DNA from: Torymus aiolomorphi | Taxonomy: Eukaryota > Arthropoda > Insecta > Hymenoptera > Torymidae | Assembly (NCBI GenBank): GCA_036365515.1 | Contig: CM070873.1 | Coordinates: forward strand, 23,606,257 to 23,670,256 | Direction: 5' to 3' | DNA: 64,000 nucleotides | In this document: positions 25,601 through 35,796 of the stretch, one piece after another | Position numbering within the stretch: position 1 is the stretch's first letter | Layout: each line of letters begins with the position of its first letter | Notes under the pieces: model-generated | Told to the model about the DNA's origin: nothing | The model's database searches: none | Seen by the model: only the letters and a program-made list of their open reading frames with translations | Made by a program: the position numbers and the translations under genes

Positions 25601-26607
25601 ATATAACTAATAGAAAAAAATCATTCGGTTGAATTTTTGAGAAAAGATAGTTCAGGTCGTCTTGAACATAAGTTTCGCGCGATTTGACCGAATGATTTTT
25701 TCCATTGGTTTTGTGCGGGATTCTTTCGATCTAAAATTTGAAGTTTCATTGTTTGAAGATGAAAATAAGTCTGACTAAAAACTACAATCTTTATCACTTT
25801 TCAAAAAATGTACAATACTGAAGATTCTGATAAATGCATGAAAATAGATGACAATTAGAATTAGAATACAAATTGTACATTGTGAATGTTTCTGTTTCCA
25901 ATTCCAATATATGTGAAATAATTACTGAAAAATGTAAAATATTTTTCATGAAAATAATTTATTTTACCCTGAAAATTATAACAATAATTTTTCAGATTAT
26001 CCAAATTTAAAGTACCAACCACACAAAAAAAGTTATTGTAGAACGTTAAACACAGTAACGTATTTTTCAATTCAACAAAATTATCATAAATATTATATGT
26101 AAGGTAGCACAGAAACATTTACAATACAGATAGAGGCGATGGGCGAGTCCGGCGTTTGTCTTAAAACATAATCACATTTAAAAACCCAATTCACAACCTT
26201 AAAAGTACTTAGTGGCAATTAAAATGGTTTCATAATGAATCACAACATAATCACTTCCAACCTTTAACATCATACGCAAGACAAGCACGTATCACTTCGG
26301 CCACCGTCTCGCCCCTTAGGCACAGGCACTACCAGCACTCACCCATCACCACCACCATCCGTGTGTTGACTCTGGCATGTCTCTATCTCTGTGTTCCATG
26401 TGAAATTCAAACACAGGCTATCGCTCGGTTCCCACAGCTAGTGCGCCACCAGCATCCTCCGGCTCCCATCACCAGCACCCGTCATCATCAGCAGCAGGCG
26501 CCTCTTCATCGCGGAGCGGCGGCGGGCATCACCCTGAGCTCTACGCCGGGGCCTATGGCGGGGGCACCCGCGGTACTGCCTACGAGATGAGGCACCACAA
26601 GGTCTGA
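10309..26607 (+). CDS. kuz: kuzbanian / ADAM10 metalloprotease, ten exons, 5' end outside window
   Basis: This is the ADAM10-type membrane zinc protease that sheds Notch and other surface proteins. The exons are 10309-10625, 14367-14513, 17457-17605, 19085-19319, 20211-20563, 21232-21409, 21849-22199, 22942-23106, 23858-23993 and 26417-26607. All introns are GT-AG and all phases join, giving about 740 residues. In order these hold: late prodomain with an RTRR furin site, reprolysin domain ([10 protein letters not shown] then H, Met-turn NYIMFA), disintegrin/Cys-rich domain, one membrane segment, the juxtamembrane signature HTPSSNPKK, and a low-complexity cytoplasmic tail. The visible protein is about as long as whole vertebrate ADAM10, although the prodomain start is missing. 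The tail is shorter than I recall for fly Kuz. Near-identity to insect Kuz blocks such as [13 protein letters not shown] favours kuz over kuz-like; this comparison is from memory. Confidence 0.95.
10626..14366 (+). other. kuz intron
   Basis: AT-rich intron with no other gene visible. It has a perfect short hairpin at 10841-10870 and GC-rich CpG islands near 12560-12840 and 13480-13720, the latter followed by a T run. Confidence 0.85.
10841..10870. repeat. Perfect 13-bp-arm hairpin
   Basis: GATGTCAGTGTAT, a TATG loop, and the exact complement. It is located about 215 bp inside the first visible kuz intron and is too short for a typical pre-miRNA. Confidence 0.9.
14367..14513 (+). CDS. kuz: kuz exon: N-terminal protease domain
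   Basis: This phase-0 exon has 49 codons between cgacag and gtgagt. It encodes [20 protein letters not shown], then the [12 protein letters not shown] and IKFEVQRIK blocks, which match the first helix and strand of the ADAM10 catalytic domain. It joins in frame to the exons on both sides. Confidence 0.95.
14934..15080. mobile_element. TTAA-bounded MITE in kuz intron
   Basis: A 147-bp unit with perfect 19-bp inverted ends TTAACCTTTAGAGGGCCGG. TTAA at both ends fits piggyBac-like or other TTAA-targeting transposases. Confidence 0.8.
16434..16520 (-). repeat. Inverted copy of the 93-bp repeat unit
   Basis: This stretch is the reverse complement of the array unit (it includes AAATAGCCGGGGGATGCGAG) and lies head-to-head with the first direct unit across about 70 bp. 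Confidence 0.8.
16560..17260 (+). repeat. 93-bp tandem repeat, about 8 units
   Basis: The marker CTATTTGGG recurs at 16600, 16692, 16785, 16878, 16971, 17064, 17157 and 17250, a constant 93-bp period after the first step. Units share CTCGCATCCCCCGG and CAACTTGCTTTCTCCC. Because 93 is divisible by three, one frame stays open as a 31-residue repeat. Confidence 0.93.
17457..17605 (+). CDS. kuz: kuz exon: central protease domain
   Basis: The acceptor is ctctcgcag and the donor is gttcgt, which is weak at +3 to +6. The exon encodes [20 protein letters not shown], then [14 protein letters not shown] and [12 protein letters not shown], the last codon being split. Two Cys in the insertion loop and the FCLAYVF strand are as expected for Kuz. 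The exon lies only about 100 bp downstream of the tandem-repeat element at 16150-17365. Confidence 0.95.
17606..19084 (+). other. kuz intron
   Basis: AT-rich with a GC-rich CpG-dense island at about 18170-18360. An open frame at 17701-18045 is AT-driven and its lysine/phenylalanine-rich product resembles no protein; I regard it as chance. Confidence 0.85.
19085..19319 (+). CDS. kuz: kuz exon: active-site helix
   Basis: This exon encodes [20 protein letters not shown], the segment [32 protein letters not shown] and finally [19 protein letters not shown] at 19290-19304 supplies the first two zinc-binding His and the catalytic Glu. The third zinc His is the first codon of the next exon, so the metal site is split by an intron. 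The donor is gtacgt. Confidence 0.96.
19320..20210 (+). other. kuz intron with a TTAA MITE
   Basis: AT-rich intron. The only structured item is the MITE at 19887-20032. Confidence 0.85.
19887..20032. mobile_element. TTAA-bounded MITE in kuz intron, second copy
   Basis: A 146-bp unit with inverted ends TTAACCTTTTCAGGACGG and one mismatch. It contains the 16-bp palindrome GGTCGAAATTTCGACC at 19995-20010. Same size and end pattern as 14934-15080, but otherwise diverged. Confidence 0.78.
20211..20563 (+). CDS. kuz: kuz exon: third zinc His, Met-turn, disintegrin start
   Basis: The exon starts with the His codon completing HExxHxxGxxH. The Met-turn is NYIMFA, with Met at 20262-20264. [20 protein letters not shown] follows, and then the disintegrin start [15 protein letters not shown] with its Cys pattern, including KCCYP and [12 protein letters not shown]-glycosylation sequons are visible at NISN, NASA and NQTA. 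The acceptor ccccccacag is strong. The exon ends two bases into a Ser codon. Confidence 0.96.
20564..21231 (+). other. kuz intron
   Basis: AT-rich; nothing else recognised. Confidence 0.85.
21232..21409 (+). CDS. kuz: kuz exon: disintegrin / Cys-rich
   Basis: It finishes the split Ser codon and continues [19 protein letters not shown], then [18 protein letters not shown] and [12 protein letters not shown]. The order CSPSQGPCC is typical of the ADAM10/Kuz disintegrin domain, which lacks an RGD loop. The acceptor is ccctaaacag and the donor gtaaac. Confidence 0.95.
21410..21848 (+). other. kuz intron
   Basis: Short intron with an AT-only simple stretch of AAATAAATTTATT type at about 21670-21790, followed by a strong pyrimidine tract before the acceptor. 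Confidence 0.85.
21849..22199 (+). CDS. kuz: kuz exon: membrane-proximal Cys-rich domain
   Basis: This phase-0 exon of 117 codons encodes [59 protein letters not shown] and [12 protein letters not shown]. These are the hallmark Cys-rich blocks shared by fly Kuz and vertebrate ADAM10. The acceptor is ttctctgcag and the donor gtgggt. Confidence 0.96.
22200..22941 (+). other. kuz intron
   Basis: AT-rich; nothing else recognised. The acceptor gtaatttag has a weak pyrimidine tract. Confidence 0.85.
22942..23106 (+). CDS. kuz: kuz exon: transmembrane helix and juxtamembrane tail
   Basis: After EY comes the membrane segment [20 protein letters not shown], followed by the cytosolic start [20 protein letters not shown] and the basic run [20 protein letters not shown] is the diagnostic ADAM10/Kuz juxtamembrane motif. 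The exon is 55 codons, phase 0 at both ends, with donor gtaagt. Confidence 0.95.
23107..23857 (+). other. kuz intron
   Basis: AT-rich with an A run of about 16 near 23750; nothing else recognised. Confidence 0.85.
23858..23993 (+). CDS. kuz: kuz exon: Gly/His-rich cytoplasmic tail
   Basis: The acceptor tttacag is followed by [20 protein letters not shown] and then a Gly/Arg/His-rich run ending QYYPK. Low-complexity GC-rich sequence is normal for this tail. SVPPRQ is a possible SH3-type proline motif. The exon ends one base into a Gly codon with donor gtacgg. Confidence 0.88.
23994..26416 (+). other. kuz last intron, with possible alternative splice sites
   Basis: A 2.4-kb AT-rich intron. 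It holds an imperfect hairpin at 25607-25708. A strong pyrimidine tract with acceptor and donor flanks only five bases (25179-25183). A second good acceptor, gccccttag at 26311-26319, lies about 97 bp before the used one. Confidence 0.8.
25607..25708. repeat. Imperfect hairpin of about 100 nt in last kuz intron
   Basis: Arms of about 28 nt, CTAATAGAAAAAAATCATTC on the left and its near-complement on the right, enclose a smaller TTCA/TGAA hairpin. It could be a short MITE or a pre-miRNA-sized hairpin; nothing identifies it further. Confidence 0.5.
26417..26607 (+). CDS. kuz: kuz terminal coding exon
   Basis: The acceptor aacacag completes the Gly codon and [20 protein letters not shown] follows. 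The exon ends with the Gly/Tyr-rich segment [12 protein letters not shown] and then [10 protein letters not shown] before TGA at 26605-26607. The terminal Y-E-M recalls the Y-Q-M near the ADAM10 C-terminus. The stop is followed by C and the frame stays open for 22 more codons (separate entry). A second reading frame is also open across most of this exon. Confidence 0.85.
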
Positions 26608-26676
26608 CAGCCGGTCTATTATCAGCCACAGTCGTCACAGCAGCAGTTTGCTGTGCCCGGTGCCACCTTCGCCTGA
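26608..26676 (+). other. Possible stop-codon readthrough extension of kuz
   Basis: Directly after the TGA, in the same frame, are 22 sense codons, QPVYYQPQSSQQQFAVPGAT plus FA, then a second TGA at 26674-26676. The composition (Gln, Pro, Tyr, Ser; GC-rich third positions) is like the tail before the stop and unlike the UTR after it. The first stop is TGA followed by C, the leaky context known from insect readthrough genes. Alternatives are recent truncation of a once longer tail, a sequencing error in the stop, or chance. Confidence 0.45.
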
Positions 26677-28283
26677 AGCGTGAGGAGAGCGAGGGATGAG
26701 AGCCGTCGTTGACCCAGCGCGGTTTGAGCTCGTTTTTTTAGCGTGCGACCGGTAAATTTTTAGCTCCATTCGGCAATCTCATAAAGTCAGTTATACCTCT
26801 GTGAAAATAAGGAAGTGAGGGGCTGTGTATTGGTGCGAATCAATGGACGATATACCAATTTTGTAGCGAATATTCGCTAGACAATCGGTTAATTTTTTTT
26901 ATCAATTGACATTAGTGGAAACGTTCTTTTTCTCACTTGGTTATTTCCAGAAGGTGCGACGGAAGAAAATTATATTTGTTTAATGTACTTTATGATTTAC
27001 CGGACTAATTTACCCGCAATTCTAACTTCATTGTAAAGTTACACGTAAAAACTGGAAAATATTCACCAGAAGACTACAGCTCAAACCACGCGCGATTCAA
27101 CTGTACGCAGAAACGTAATCCCTTCGCTGCGCTGGCGATTTGTACACGTTGACTTAATGCGCGTAAAAGATCAACCTGTACGGAGAACCGCATTAGCACT
27201 TTTTTTATGTATTCTTCGATCGTGCAATCACTATAGGTTTCGTCTGCGGACGACCTTTGCATTTGATTTTTCTACTTTAGTGTGATAGTATTAATGAGTG
27301 TTTCTTTTTTTTATATTTGTGTTTAGCGGGGGACATTAACACGTTTGCTACGATCAATTGACTGCGTATTCGTCGTCATTTTATCTGGGTTTCGTACAAT
27401 TTTTTACCTTTATTTTTTAACCGCTCAACGAATGTCATTGTGTCTATTTAATCGAGCAAACGTTGTGATTTATAATTCATAACTTACGTTTACTATTTTA
27501 TTTTAATTTAAATTACAAAACTTTTTAACACCACAACGATGCAATGAACATTACGCTTTAACCGCGTATTTGAACAATCGTAGGTTTAGCTGATTGTTAT
27601 CATACGTGGCAAACCTGTTAATTCCGCCCTGTACTCCGACATCACCCCGAGAACTCGAGATTAAAAGCAACCAAATAGAGTGAAAAACAAGCCCGGTTCA
27701 TCATCATCATCATCATCGTCATCTGTCATCTATTTTTAAGTACGTCATCATCCCCCGGCCGGTCTGGAGAAAGCCAATCGGACGCGTTAGTTAGGCCGCA
27801 TTATTACTGTATACACGTAGACACGTCCTCATTGGCTTCTCTAGCCCCCCTCGACACAGACATATATATACACACATACACATAGACATACACAGAGGAC
27901 ACACGCACAATAATGTATGATGGGTTTTCTTCGTGGGTGCGACATCGGTGTGCGATCCCAGCCAAATTGCACGCCGCAACGACTGAGAGTTTCGAGAGAA
28001 TTGTGAAAAAGAGAGCGAGAGAGAGTGAGAGACAGGCAGATATAGATGAGAGGCGAAAGCGCGCGCGAAATCTGCCAAAGCGGCGGGGGGCTTATCTACC
28101 AAACTACCCAAGGTCACTCGCTTGATCTCTGTACCATTTTATTAAGAGTAATATTTAAATAACGAGTAACAAAGTACGTACTGCATTATTGAATATAAAT
28201 ATATAAATATAAATAAATGAATATTAACTTCTTTAAGCTATGATTTCTGCGCGTCACTTGGACGGGAGCGCGAGGCGCCGGTT

Positions 28284-28510
<227 letters not shown>

Positions 28511-31500
28511 CCACACACACGCACGCACGCACGCACGCACACACACGCACACACAAATATACACATTACACACAGGTCTGTTTGTCGCTGTTGACGCAGG
28601 CGAACACACGTGCGCAAGTGCGAACGCCGCACTGAGAAAGTGGAGAACAATACCGTCAGCATTACTTAGTTAACGAACAAAAAAAACACAACTATTGCTA
28701 ATATAATTTACATTACACACGAACAACTAAATATTATACACACGAAATCTGCAGGCGACTGTTGTGAATTATACATATTATATATACGATTATAAATATA
28801 AATATAACGATAAGGTAGGAATCTATTGTAATCCATAAGTGGAGATAAGAGACGAAGATGACGGTGAAAAATTCGAATTTTAAGGCTGATTATAAAAGAA
28901 AAAAATAAATAAATAACGCGGATGTCCCGCGCGGTACTTTTTTTTTATTACTTGATGCGCAAGGTGATTCCTAATCTGGAGCAACATTAAACGTTGCTCT
29001 TTTGATATTTTAAAGTTAATATTGTTTTTAATTGATTATTGTGTTTTAGCGTCAATTTTATATGATTTTTTAGATAATTTTTTATAACAATGTCTTTTTT
29101 ATATTATAATATAGTATGGGAATCATCTTGGCGAAGAAAAACTGTTAACGTCGTGTTCAGCGCGCATTAGTGCGCGCATTGGCGTTTCTAGGGTGTTTAA
29201 TCATTAAATGTAGTAGTTACTTATCGACAAAGCTAATCCCTCAATATTAAGGTTTCTATAATCGGTTTCTAGTTAGGTATTATAATATATTAATTTAAAG
29301 ACAGGCTCTAGTGAAATTCTCAAACCCGTTTCCTCCCCCCTTTTTGTACGACGTGTAGTTTGCTTAGCGCGCGCGATTATTATGTATAACGATCGAACAA
29401 ACGTTTTTTATAGATTTTAATAAAGTAAAATAGAACCGAAAGAAGTTGAAAACTTTTTCTATGGATTCGTTGTCGAGAACTTTTGCCAAACATATATTGC
29501 GTTTTGTCGAAGAAGAAAAAATTTCTCTCCTCCTGGATGTGTACGCACTGACATTGATTAGCACTGATTTTGTATATATGATATATGTCTTATAGAACCG
29601 TTTTTTTACCGAACGTATAAGAGCAAAATTTTAAAGTGTTAGAGAGCTGATCGTGTAACGACGACTGACGCGCGTAATCCTATGTCTTTGTCGAGCGTAA
29701 TTTCACTAAAGTCTAGCTTTAACCGAGGCGAGAACAAAGTAAACCAGTTTCTTTTCATTTCTATCGTCTACTCTCTATTGTAAGGATACACAACAAAAAA
29801 ATAAATAAATGAAACTTGGTTTTTTCAAGACAAAATAATATAATTGTAAGTGAAAGGAAAACTACCTTTTTCAGAATGAGAGCACACACCTTGTTTAGAT
29901 ACGTGTTCAAGTGTATAAGAGTATAATTTTTAGTTTGAGAGGAACGAGATGGGAAAGAGCGTCTCCCGATGGGTTGTGTGTGTGCATCGAGATTTTTTTT
30001 CTCCTCCGAGTCGAGAGGAACAAAGGACGATAGAGAGTCAGCGGGACGTGTACAATATTAAGTAGTAGACAAGAAAAAAGAAATGTGATGAATTCTTGAG
30101 GCAAGTGAGAGAGAGAGAAAGAGATGTTTTAGGAATAGCCAATGGGCGTTTAGTTAAGAGTGAGAAAGTTAAGAAGTACACAATGGGTAAGCGAAGAATG
30201 TGTATACCTGTGTATATAAATCGATATTATATATTATAAATAAATCGAAAGTGCGCGCGAAAGAGAAAGAGAAAAGAGAGCTGGGAGAGGAGGGGGGAGA
30301 CGAGTGAACCGCAAAACAGCAACTACCGCACATTTTACACAAGCATACACTACACATATACACACATATATACACGTAACACACGCAGAAAAAGGATAAA
30401 AAACGGGAGGATAAATACAAAAGACATTTGTTTTTTATATCAGAAAAAATCTGTATTATAGCGAATGTATTATTCTGTATTTTGTATTCCGGAATATATA
30501 AACGGCGGTCGGAGAAGTGCGAGAGAGAAAGATGAGAGTGCGAACGAGAGAATGTATAATAACACAAATATATAATTATATTCTTTGCGATCCGCGCGCG
30601 CGTTGTCGTAGACTTTAGGAACATACACAGACACACACACACACATGCACAGACATACATAACGTTCAAGCGCGCGACATACAGAGAGATCCTGATGACA
30701 CTGCCAAAAAAAAACTAAGAAAGGAAAAACGTTTCTTTCCTCGAGGCTGCTCGCGACAACGACGACGACTACTCACTGCCAGGATGGGATATATATTTCT
30801 TTCGCTTCACGATTCATATTGGTGTATACACTCATTGACAATATGGGAGAGGCTGTCGAAATACTCAATGCCGTGTGTATTTGCCACACGTTGTTTCTAA
30901 AAAGGTATTTGTTGTTTTCTTCTGCTTTTGTCGAAGCGATGCAGTGGTCCGAGGAAAGGTGTATTTGTACACCCTTTCGAAATGAGATTGACAATGGATA
31001 AAATTATACTTGAACACAGGATAGTAGTCATCTTTAAGACACGAGGCGAGAAGAGGCTTTATATTTTTGGTAAGAATCAGTCATCTGAACTTAGACATTT
31101 TCTCGGACCGTTGCATTTTGTCCTCAAAGCCAAAGCCAAACCGAGCGCATACTCCTTACATGATTATTGTCCGTATAGCAGTAGTTCGAAAGCTGTGAAA
31201 GAGGAGGCAGGACTCTCGTGGTGGGGCGAGGCGACGGATATATATTTGTCGCTTGTGCGCGCGCGCGCGAGGATGTCAACGTATAAAATAATAATAAAAA
31301 AGTAAGGAAATGAGAGATGAGAAAAAGACCCTCTCGACCTCTGATAAAAATGTGTGTTTAGGCCTCGTTTCTGCAGTCTCAATTCGCGGACCGAATCGAA
31401 AAGTACGAATCGCGCGCGCGTGGTTGTTTCTCGCGGGAAAGGATACAATTTTTGTTTTTCGAATCCTCACTGCGTGGCTTTTTAAAAGTGTAAAAAAATT

Positions 31501-32120
31501 TCTTGATTAACGGGGATTCAGTCGCGCGCGGGCACGAGAATTGATGGTGTGGTCGTCGAGTTGAGACTGCACGTCTACCGAAACGAGACGATGCACTGTA
31601 TACTCTATCAATTGTACATAGCGCCGAAGAAGAGAGCAAGAGAGAGCGAGCGAGCGAGAGAGAGAGAGAGAGCATTGTGGAGGAACAAAAGAAAAAGAAT
31701 TAAGTAAAAAAAATTATATTTTTTCTATCGATCCAAAAAAAAAATGAATAAATAAAAGATGCGACAATTGTGACTTATCAGTACCGAGTACACAAAGCTT
31801 CGTTTTACCCTTTTTCGATTTATCATTATCGCCCGCGTCTGACTTTTCGTTATACTCTCTCTCGAGGGTTATATAACACATACACACACATTCACTGTGA
31901 ACGTTGCTTGGGTATATATCACGACGCACCAGGTGGCCTTTGTATTCCCTTCGTTTCTTCTTCGATTGTATAAAAAAAACAAAATAATAATAACGATTAA
32001 AAAAAACGTAAATAGAAGGAGACGTGAAAAGTGAAAATTGAATGCTGTAGCGACGCGTCGGCGGAATATGTCATTTTTTCACAAACGCGTACCTAATACG
32101 TATACCGACGGAAGAGAGAC

Positions 32121-32125
<5 letters not shown>

Positions 32126-32193
<68 letters not shown>
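32126..32193 (+). repeat. (GA)n microsatellite
   Basis: Uninterrupted GA run in the presumed distal kuz 3' UTR. Confidence 0.9.
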
Positions 32194-32198
<5 letters not shown>

Positions 32199-32448
32199 GA
32201 AGCGCGATGATGACTCACACACTGACCAATTGCCTGGGCGTACGTTAGAAAGATAGAAAGAAAGAGAAAGAGAGCGTTGGATTACTATATTGCATTTTCC
32301 CCGATCCTTTTTCCCGAGCGGATTTAAACGATGAACAATGTTTAGGACGTGGCGGGGGGCGTGTATTAAGATAATTAATAAATGAAATATGATTGTGAAT
32401 ATCTTTTGTGTTACGTTAATGTGATTACAAAGACACTGTAAAGAATTA

Positions 32449-32454
32449 AATAAA
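32449..32454 (+). terminator. Candidate distal poly(A) signal
   Basis: A canonical AATAAA lies at the right end of the repeat-poor block that follows kuz. A second AATAAA lies at 32377-32382. It was chosen because the sequence changes to repeat arrays soon afterwards. Confidence 0.35.
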
Positions 32455-32599
32455 GCATACATTTTACATTTAAGCGTTGTCGATGATTTCTTTGTATGTA
32501 GATGATTCTAAGATTTAAATTGCCGCAGATGTATCGTAGAAAAGGTGCGAACAGGTAAGTCGAAGGTTGAACGTTTATTAATATTTGGACCGGGAGCTC

Positions 32600-33920
32600 G
32601 TGACAGAAAAAAGGGAACAACTTTTTACAGTCTGCCATTGATAGGGGATATACAGCCGTAAGCTATAGATAAATGCACTTCAAAATCGTTGCCACGTGTT
32701 AATGCATATTGAAACATTAATTTTAATTAGCAAAAAAAATAGCTTATAAGAACGACTTTTTATAGTCTGTCATTTATTTGAACAAAAGGCAAGATTCACT
32801 AAAAGCTTGTTGGCAGGCGGTTTTCTCGAGGTCAAGAGTAAAGTGTACTCATATCATCTTGTAATAAGCTTATTTGGCAAGCATAATTTACAATAATTTT
32901 AGAATCAAATTCATGGAATTTCATAAGGCAGACGGTTTGCAGATATCGTCGCGCGGTACGAAGAAAAGCCAACTTGGAAGTTACAGGCGAAGAAAAGCCA
33001 AAAACGCGTCTAAGACGAAGAAAAGCCAGTTTGACTTCACAAACGAAAGTAACATTTAGATGGCATCTTATAGATAACCTCCAGATAATAAGATAATATA
33101 AAGATAAAAAGATAACCAAAAGATTAAAAATCTTTTAAAAGGATAAGATAAAAGGATGATCAGTCAAGATAATAAGATAACTAGTAATTGATTAGATGCA
33201 GTCAGTTGGGGGATTTTTCTTCCGCAAGAACGGCGCAAACTGGCTTTTCTTCGTCTTAGATGCGTTTTTGGCTTTTCTTCGCCTGTAACTTCCAAGTTGG
33301 CTTTTCTTCGTACCGCGCGACGATATATGAATGTTTTGGACGCACGAATGAATTGACAAATTTTTGTAATAACTCTGAACAATTTTTTACAGTCTGACTC
33401 TTGAACAATTAATAAGTTTTATAAAAAATATTATATCTAAAACTATTGGTATACTAATTTGAATATTTTGAACTGCAGGCAGACGCGGTTCAACTTCCAA
33501 AAAAAGGAACAATTTTCAGCAATTTTTTACAGACTGCCTTCTTGTTTTCGTAATATTTAGTTATTGAATAGACAAAATATCTAATGGCAGACGATTTGTA
33601 AAAGTACAAGTGTCAACAAAATTTTCTTTAAAAATTGATCGTTGGCCGTATGTAGCAAATGAAACAATGTTTACAGTCTGCGATTTTTGTTTGTCTAGCT
33701 TATTTATAAACTAAATATGGAAAAGCAGATGATTTTTACAACTATTAATGTCAATATTCAATTTTAAAATTATAGTAAAAAAAAATCACCGTTTATACTT
33801 ATTTTAAATCCATTGAACCATTGTATGCCATCAATTTTTTTAGAATAGTAATAGTTAAATTGATATAATTTTGCTAAAACAAATTTTTTGAGGCTGCCAT
33901 TATTTGGCAGCGGTTTTTTC
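32600..33920. repeat. Array of a divergent ACAGTCTGCC motif in both orientations
   Basis: Forward forms (TTTTTACAGTCTGCCAT and variants) lie near 32621, 32755, 33381, 33519, 33669 and 33892. Reverse forms (GGCAGACGGTTT and variants) lie near 32811, 32927, 33475, 33585 and 33725. Forward and reverse forms alternate in the right part at about 135-150 bp per pair. The block also holds the 90-bp inverted repeat and a GATA-rich stretch at about 33065-33185. Confidence 0.6.
32943..33326. repeat. 90-bp inverted repeat, 89 of 90 bases paired
   Basis: The left arm 32943-33032 and right arm 33237-33326 are reverse complements with one difference. Each arm contains GAAGAAAAGCCA three times. The spacer is about 204 bp and is rich in AGATAA. 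Confidence 0.93.
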
Positions 33921-34363
33921 CAATTGACTCCCCAAAATTGATGCTTTTAATGAATCAACCGGTACAATTAAGAAATATACAGTTTATTTTATACAAAATT
34001 ACAAATTAATAATAATCAAGTACTTTCATCTGACTCTATTACATCGAATGTTTCATCATTATCAATGTCAACACTGGCGTTGTATCCTCACCATTATTTA
34101 TCATCATCATCATTATTGTCAGAGTCACAATCCTCGCAGTTTTGGCCAACATTTTCGTTGCCTTCTGTAGAATGTAAACAGAATCATTTTTGGAATATAA
34201 ATTTCTGCTACAAAATATCAAGAAAGTATAAAATAAGTTTGAAAAGTAGTTTACAAAAGAAAAAATTAAGATTTTAATAAAATTTTATGTGCTCGTAATA
34301 ATATAAATTTTATTAAAAACTTAACGGCATTTGATCAGTAATATGCCTAAATCTTATTTTTAT

Positions 34364-34776
34364 ATGGGTCTGAAGTTTGCAACGTTGGAGTTCAACGAAA
34401 TAAAAAAAATAATTCATTTTGCTTCACGTTTATATTAAATAATATTATACCACTCTAACCTCAAAATCACAACTTTGATATGATTTTTCGGCGCTCGTGG
34501 TATAAAATACCGTTCGAAACTAGTGCGTAAGTCGATTATTTAGGTGGTGTGGCTTTTTCGCACTCGCTTCGCTCGTGCAAAAAGTCACACCAGCTAAATA
34601 ATCGACTTCCCCACCCGTGTCGAAATGTACTATTAATTTTGCGTGTAGATTTAGTGTTTTATAGTATAAATTAACTTTAAAACAAATGTTTAGATAACAT
34701 TTCCATTGTTTCATAACTTTAGTCAATCGTAAAAAATGATTTCGTTGCATTCCAACGATGCAAACTTCAGACCCAT
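34364..34776. mobile_element. ATGGGTCTGAAG MITE interrupted by another insertion
   Basis: Both ends are intact. The normally 225-bp body is split by about 183 bp of unrelated hairpin-rich sequence (34448-34630). The outer target duplication is not clear (atttttat / atttatgt). Confidence 0.8.
34448..34630. mobile_element. Small hairpin-rich insertion inside a MITE
   Basis: The insert is flanked by TATTA on both sides, and removing it with one TATTA restores the consensus MITE body. It contains an inverted repeat with arms GTCGATTATTTAG and CTAAATAATCGAC around 34532-34608, with a loop rich in CTCGCTTCGCTCG. No ORF of note. Confidence 0.6.
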
Positions 34777-35523
34777 ATTTATGTTTGTAACTTCGATACT
34801 TTGTCCACTAGGTGGCTACCACTTATTGACATCCGCAAGCAAAATTTCTTTCCACTTTCCTTAAATAAAGCCAAGTAACATCGACATTCGGCGTCGAAGA
34901 TAGGTCTACCGGGATCTTCGTAATGAGTCCACCCGGTACGACTAAGGACGAAACGCATTTTAGTTCCCATTATACTGTAAATTTGTATTTAATCAAATTC
35001 TTTCCTATACTTTTCCTATATTCTTTCCTATATTTTTTTTACGAGTGCTGCGGTTTGCCAAAAATTTCTGTCAAAAGGTGCCGGCTGATTATAATGTAGC
35101 ACACTATTTCGATGAAGGAAAGGCATTACGATTAACTGTAAGAGATTTTGCTCGTTGAGGATCGACTAATCAATTTATAAAAAAATTAAGACGTAAACAA
35201 AAGTTATGTTGTTATTACGTATTTTTCAATGTTTTAGGGAGTTTCGTTATTTTTTTTCAATATTTAAAAGAATCATTTTAATTAATATTTGCACTGAGTT
35301 TTAATAAATGTATATAAACTTGCGGATTTTTAAGTGGTATTAAGTATAATCTCTGATATTATCTGGGGTATCAGGGCCTTCAAATCACTTGAAGGTATAC
35401 TCCCCGTCATCATTTAAAACCTAATATTGATGCAATATTTTTGTATGCATATATTTGCTACGTATACTGTTCTTAAAATTTGTTGCTCCAATTCCCTCGA
35501 ATATGGTGGGAGGTTAGACGCAT

Positions 35524-35796
35524 CCCTGGTAAAAAAATAGACCAACTTCGTTGGTTAACATTTTAATCAAATGGAAGCATTTCTACTTAAGATTAACATC
35601 GAAACTTAATTAAAACTATTTAGAACTATCACTATATTTTAAAGCATCCACATTATAATGTATAAATTCTAATATATAAATTATAATATATAAGTGATTC
35701 TTCGTTGACAATATAGCAACATAATCATGGTGTGACGTTTTTAACTTAAAAATTGGCCAACGGTTCGCCAACCGTTGGTTAGCATTTCTACCAGGG
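35524..35796. mobile_element. CCCTGGTAGAAA MITE, uninterrupted 273-bp copy
   Basis: Same ends and body as 5436-5923 but without the nested element. It is flanked by AT on both sides. Internal arms CGGTTCGCCAACCG make a short subterminal palindrome. Non-autonomous. Confidence 0.85.

Noticed and set aside
30169..30669. 166-codon minus-strand frame
   Set aside because: Translation is Cys/Val/Ser/Phe-rich from simple GA/CA and T-rich DNA, with no domain; it lies in the presumed kuz 3' UTR.
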